Positions 60,871 to 64,000 of a DNA stretch of 64,000 bases are shown one piece after another (the stretch's first letter is position 1; the number at the start of each line of letters is the position of its first letter). The DNA lies in NCBI GenBank assembly GCA_009823395.1, contig CM020517.1, positions 15,598,001 to 15,662,000 of the forward strand, in the 5' to 3' direction. The notes below the pieces were generated by a model. That model saw only the letters and a program-made list of their open reading frames with translations, was not told the origin of the DNA and did no database searches. The position numbers and the translations under genes were made by a program. The DNA is from Thamnaconus septentrionalis (Eukaryota > Chordata > Actinopteri > Tetraodontiformes > Monacanthidae).

Positions 60871-62899
60871 GACAGTAGCCGACAACCTCCGCTCTGTAGC
60901 GCATGTGACCCCGAAGACAAACAGGATTACGCCCCAAATCCCGTGTTCCTTTGCTCGTCCCTCTCGTCCTTCTTGAGTTTTTCAGTTGCTGTCCGGGGGC
61001 CTCGGGGTGGATGCTGGACGGCGGGGGGGCGTAAACGAGGCCCCGTCGCTCCCACAAAACGCAAATCAAGCGACGGCGAGAAGGATGACTCTGTTTGCTG
61101 TGACAAAAGTCAGCTTTAATTTCAAGAAAAATTGAAAAGTCAGGTTTTTATAGCTGCTAGATCCAAGGTTAAATGGCCAGAGTGCACAATTCAGTAGCAG
61201 CTAATAGTAAGAGAGTGTTTTGCCAGCAATTTCAAAGGTTAAACAGTCTTTTCCCTGATGTGCCACTTGATCTTAAATCTTTCTTATATCAGTTGTGGAT
61301 GACGAGTACAATCAACTTGATCAATATATCAAAGTTCCGATCAGGTCAGTGTTCAGGGCTACATTCAAAACTCACAGGCACAATATGGCCGCCATCTAAA
61401 GTGAATACGCTTTCTCTAAGTAACAATGATTATTTTTAGCAAAACGTTTAGACAACTGTTATTCAAACATATGATGACCTCATCAAACTAAACACAGACA
61501 AATTAAAAAAAAAAAAAAAATCAATTTAATGTGTGACGGTGGTACACGGTGGGCCTTTAAGCAAGATTTGTGCACTGCTCCCATTTTATAGGAAGGGCTC
61601 CCAATAAATGAATAAATACGAAAACGTTATGGGACACAGTTGTAAAAATGTATTTTTAAACCTTTCTGTCTTCCTATTTTGCATTGATAGCATCTCTTCA
61701 GGGAACAAAAACTAAAAAGTCTCCCCAGATTCAAAAGCATTCAACTGGTTTTTCAGCCTTAAAATGAAGCAGCAAACAGGTCATGTTTTTAAAGCGCAAA
61801 AGCCAAGGTCTGATATTTCTTTACTCTCACAAATCAGCGCCCCCTACCCGCCCATCACCACCAAGATATTTTCTGATCGGATCTACACGACTCACAAAGG
61901 TCACCTATTTAGCTTTCAAAAACACTGAAAGATGTGATTTTCATGACTGTCAAAACGCAGCTCTTGTTGGGTTAAGGTCTGTCTGTTCTCTGCTGTTTGT
62001 TTGCAACAACAGTTATTGTGTCAAGAAAAAATGCACTCAAATCTGCACCAGTGGTGTTTCGCTACTACCAATTCCAGCAGGCTTGAAGGTGCGTATGATA
62101 ATTTCCCATGTTGTGCGTGCATGGATTGCACATGCATATTTTACATGTGGTTGTGTGTTAATGTAGCACTTAAGACATGCGCTGTTCTAATATTTCCCCA
62201 TACTGGGCAGACATGACAGCAGCAACCAGTCTGATCTTGGTTTCAGTGTGAAATATTTAGGAAACATTCCAACTGAGTTAATATACCAGGCAGATACCTG
62301 GCACAACAGTTTCTTTGAGACATGACACTGAAAGAGGTTACAAATATTGGGAGAAATGGAGGTGCTCTCGAAGTCAGAGGTGATCCAATCACTGAACACA
62401 TGCTGAGTGGAGAACTCTACATTTTTTTCTTTGTTAAGAGATACATTGAATATTTGTTCTGTAAGGAGAAATGTAATCTTTTCTTTCCTCTGTAAAAGAA
62501 CACTGAACCTTTGGTCTGTATGGAGAACTCTGGATGTGAATTCTTATTATTTCTTTATTTATCTGTAAAAGGCATTGAAATTGTATTCCAGGTGGAGACC
62601 CTTGCACTCATGTGACTGCATGGAGGAACACTGTGTTACTTTGGACCAAACAGGAGGGTGGTGGTACCTCTGAGAACAGCTGCTGTGAGCGTGTAGATCC
62701 CTCCTACACCCACATTTGTCAGCCCATTTTCAGTCTGTCTAACGTTTTGAAAAATGTCTGTTTATTTCGCTGTAGATGACCCTGTCGGATCTTTACATTC
62801 TATACGTGTATTTTTTTTGTCGGCGTTTCTGTGCACTGCTGAAGAAAATTATCAAACCGTTTACCGCTGGGACAACACTTTTTGTGTAGGTCTGAGTGT
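60871..62899. other. Intergenic DNA, no gene recognised
   Basis: No supported gene. Contains a G run (about 61022-61028) and an A run (about 61505-61520). Frames at 61173-61439 and 61783-62166 have no domain or splice support. Confidence 0.45.
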
Positions 62900-63560
62900 G
62901 TGTCGGCTCAATGCATAACGAGCGCATTCACAAGAGTTTCTAATGTATTCATGATGATTCACCCAATCTGTAATAATAAATGTGTCCATAATCACATATG
63001 AGATTGCGTCAGGCTCATCGTTCTTTTATTTCTCACACAGCGATGACAGTGATTAAAGGAGGAATCTGAACTCTTGCGTTGGATATTATGTTACAAAGAT
63101 GACCCGAAAAAGCTGTGATGCATCATAGGAGATAATGAATGCTTAAATTCTGTCATTGAAATGGTGCCTCATTGACATGGAGGTTTAAAATACGAACGGC
63201 AGGCTTGTAACACAACATATCCTCTGCTTATAACCCTGAATAAAAGTTGTTGTGAAGTGTCTTGTCAGATGATGAGCATTTGTAACGTATTTATAAAGCA
63301 GCATTATAATGCTGCATGGGCGCATTCATGAGGCCTTATATGATACACCTTGATGGGAAGTCTGTCCTGAAATTTAGGAGACTGTTCTAATTCGTCGTAA
63401 GGCTTTCGTCCCTGCATTTTTGCTGCATGCTAATTGGCCTTTTATTTACTTGTAACTTGTATCCCCTGTGTATTATCTGTCCGTTAAAACCTCATCACGC
63501 GCAAATGACAATCGCACCGCAAATTCGTCTCGAGGGGGAATTAGGGCACAATCCACATGG
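62900..63560. promoter_or_regulatory. Candidate conserved non-coding block
   Basis: A complex AT-rich block with GTGATTAAAGG (about 63050), CTAATTGGCC (about 63430) and a perfect 18-bp palindrome at 63298-63315. Simple repeats are absent across 650 bp, unusual for this window. Regulatory function is inferred. Confidence 0.35.
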
Positions 63561-63715
63561 GACAAAGGGCCCTGTTTCGGGGAAGGGGAGCCGCACTGGC
63601 CAGCGGACGTGAAGTGTTTATTTGGCCCGCTGTGGCCAGCTGGTCATACGAAAGCACAGAAAGGCTACATTGACTCCGCCCTGCAGGGGGGTGGCGGCGC
63701 AGCGAAAAGGGAATT

Positions 63716-63747
63716 GGGTGGGTGGGTGGGTGGGTGGGTGGGTGGAG
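63716..63747 (+). repeat. (GGGT)n tandem repeat
   Basis: Seven GGGT units in a row on the + strand, meeting the sequence rule for a G-quadruplex (four or more G3 runs with 1-base loops). Confidence 0.9.
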
Positions 63748-64000
63748 GGGATCTTTGTCAACTCCCCCGGCCGCATAATGCAGCACACGCAATCAAAGAC
63801 TCCCCCCGGCTCCCTCCAACCCTCCCACCCCCAGACGCTTTCTGTGGGGGTGGTGAGTGGACAAGGCAGGGATAGATAGAGTGACGACGAGAGGAAGGAG
63901 GGATGGAGGGATGGAGGGTGGGAGAGTTTTGGCTGCCGGCCCCTCCTCCTGCCACTCGGCCCTGCCTGTGCGGCCGTGCCACACTTCACGGCTAATTAGC

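Overview
This window is nuclear DNA from a ray-finned fish, most likely a percomorph teleost. It has two intron-containing NK2-class homeobox genes, Tc1-like and hAT-like miniature transposons, very frequent (CA)n and (AAT)n microsatellites, and large gene-poor spaces with AT-rich blocks that look like conserved non-coding elements. I could not fix the species.

The two confident genes are both on the + strand. nkx2.2 (two coding exons, 28733-28997 and 29631-30193, 275 aa) comes first. nkx2.4 (two coding exons, 52277-52643 and 53142-53863, 362 aa) lies about 22 kb downstream. The order and common orientation match the vertebrate PAX1 - NKX2-2 - NKX2-4 - XRN2 neighbourhood. The sequence fits the nkx2.2a/nkx2.4b pair of teleosts; the a/b labels are an inference. 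Both proteins carry a TN (tinman) motif, a homeodomain with Tyr54, and an NK2-specific domain. nkx2.4 also has two glutamine tracts.

Region by region: 1-27000 holds no gene I can support. It contains a hAT fragment at the left edge, a complete hAT-like miniature element (18773-19025), two Tc1-like miniature elements (10686-10879, about 12955-13301), several CTCF-like motifs all in the same orientation, and TAAT-rich candidate regulatory blocks. From 27000 to 28730 is the nkx2.2 upstream region, with a perfect GLI core at 27089-27097 and a long AT/GT alternating tract. From 30700 to 51300 is the spacer between the genes. It has a perfect CTCF core match at 34285 and, around 40.6-41.9 kb, a CpG-rich promoter-like block with a possible small minus-strand gene that I do not recognise. 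From 54650 to 64000 is nkx2.4 downstream DNA with more candidate regulatory blocks, a second perfect GLI core at 60740-60748, another Tc1-like miniature element and an 18-bp perfect palindrome.

Functionally the window reads as a developmental regulatory domain. Two Hedgehog-dependent transcription factor genes of the ventral neural tube, hypothalamus and endoderm share long non-coding DNA. I saw no CRISPR array, rRNA, tRNA or autonomous transposon. I did not find a new multi-gene system; the most open question is the possible minus-strand gene near 41 kb.
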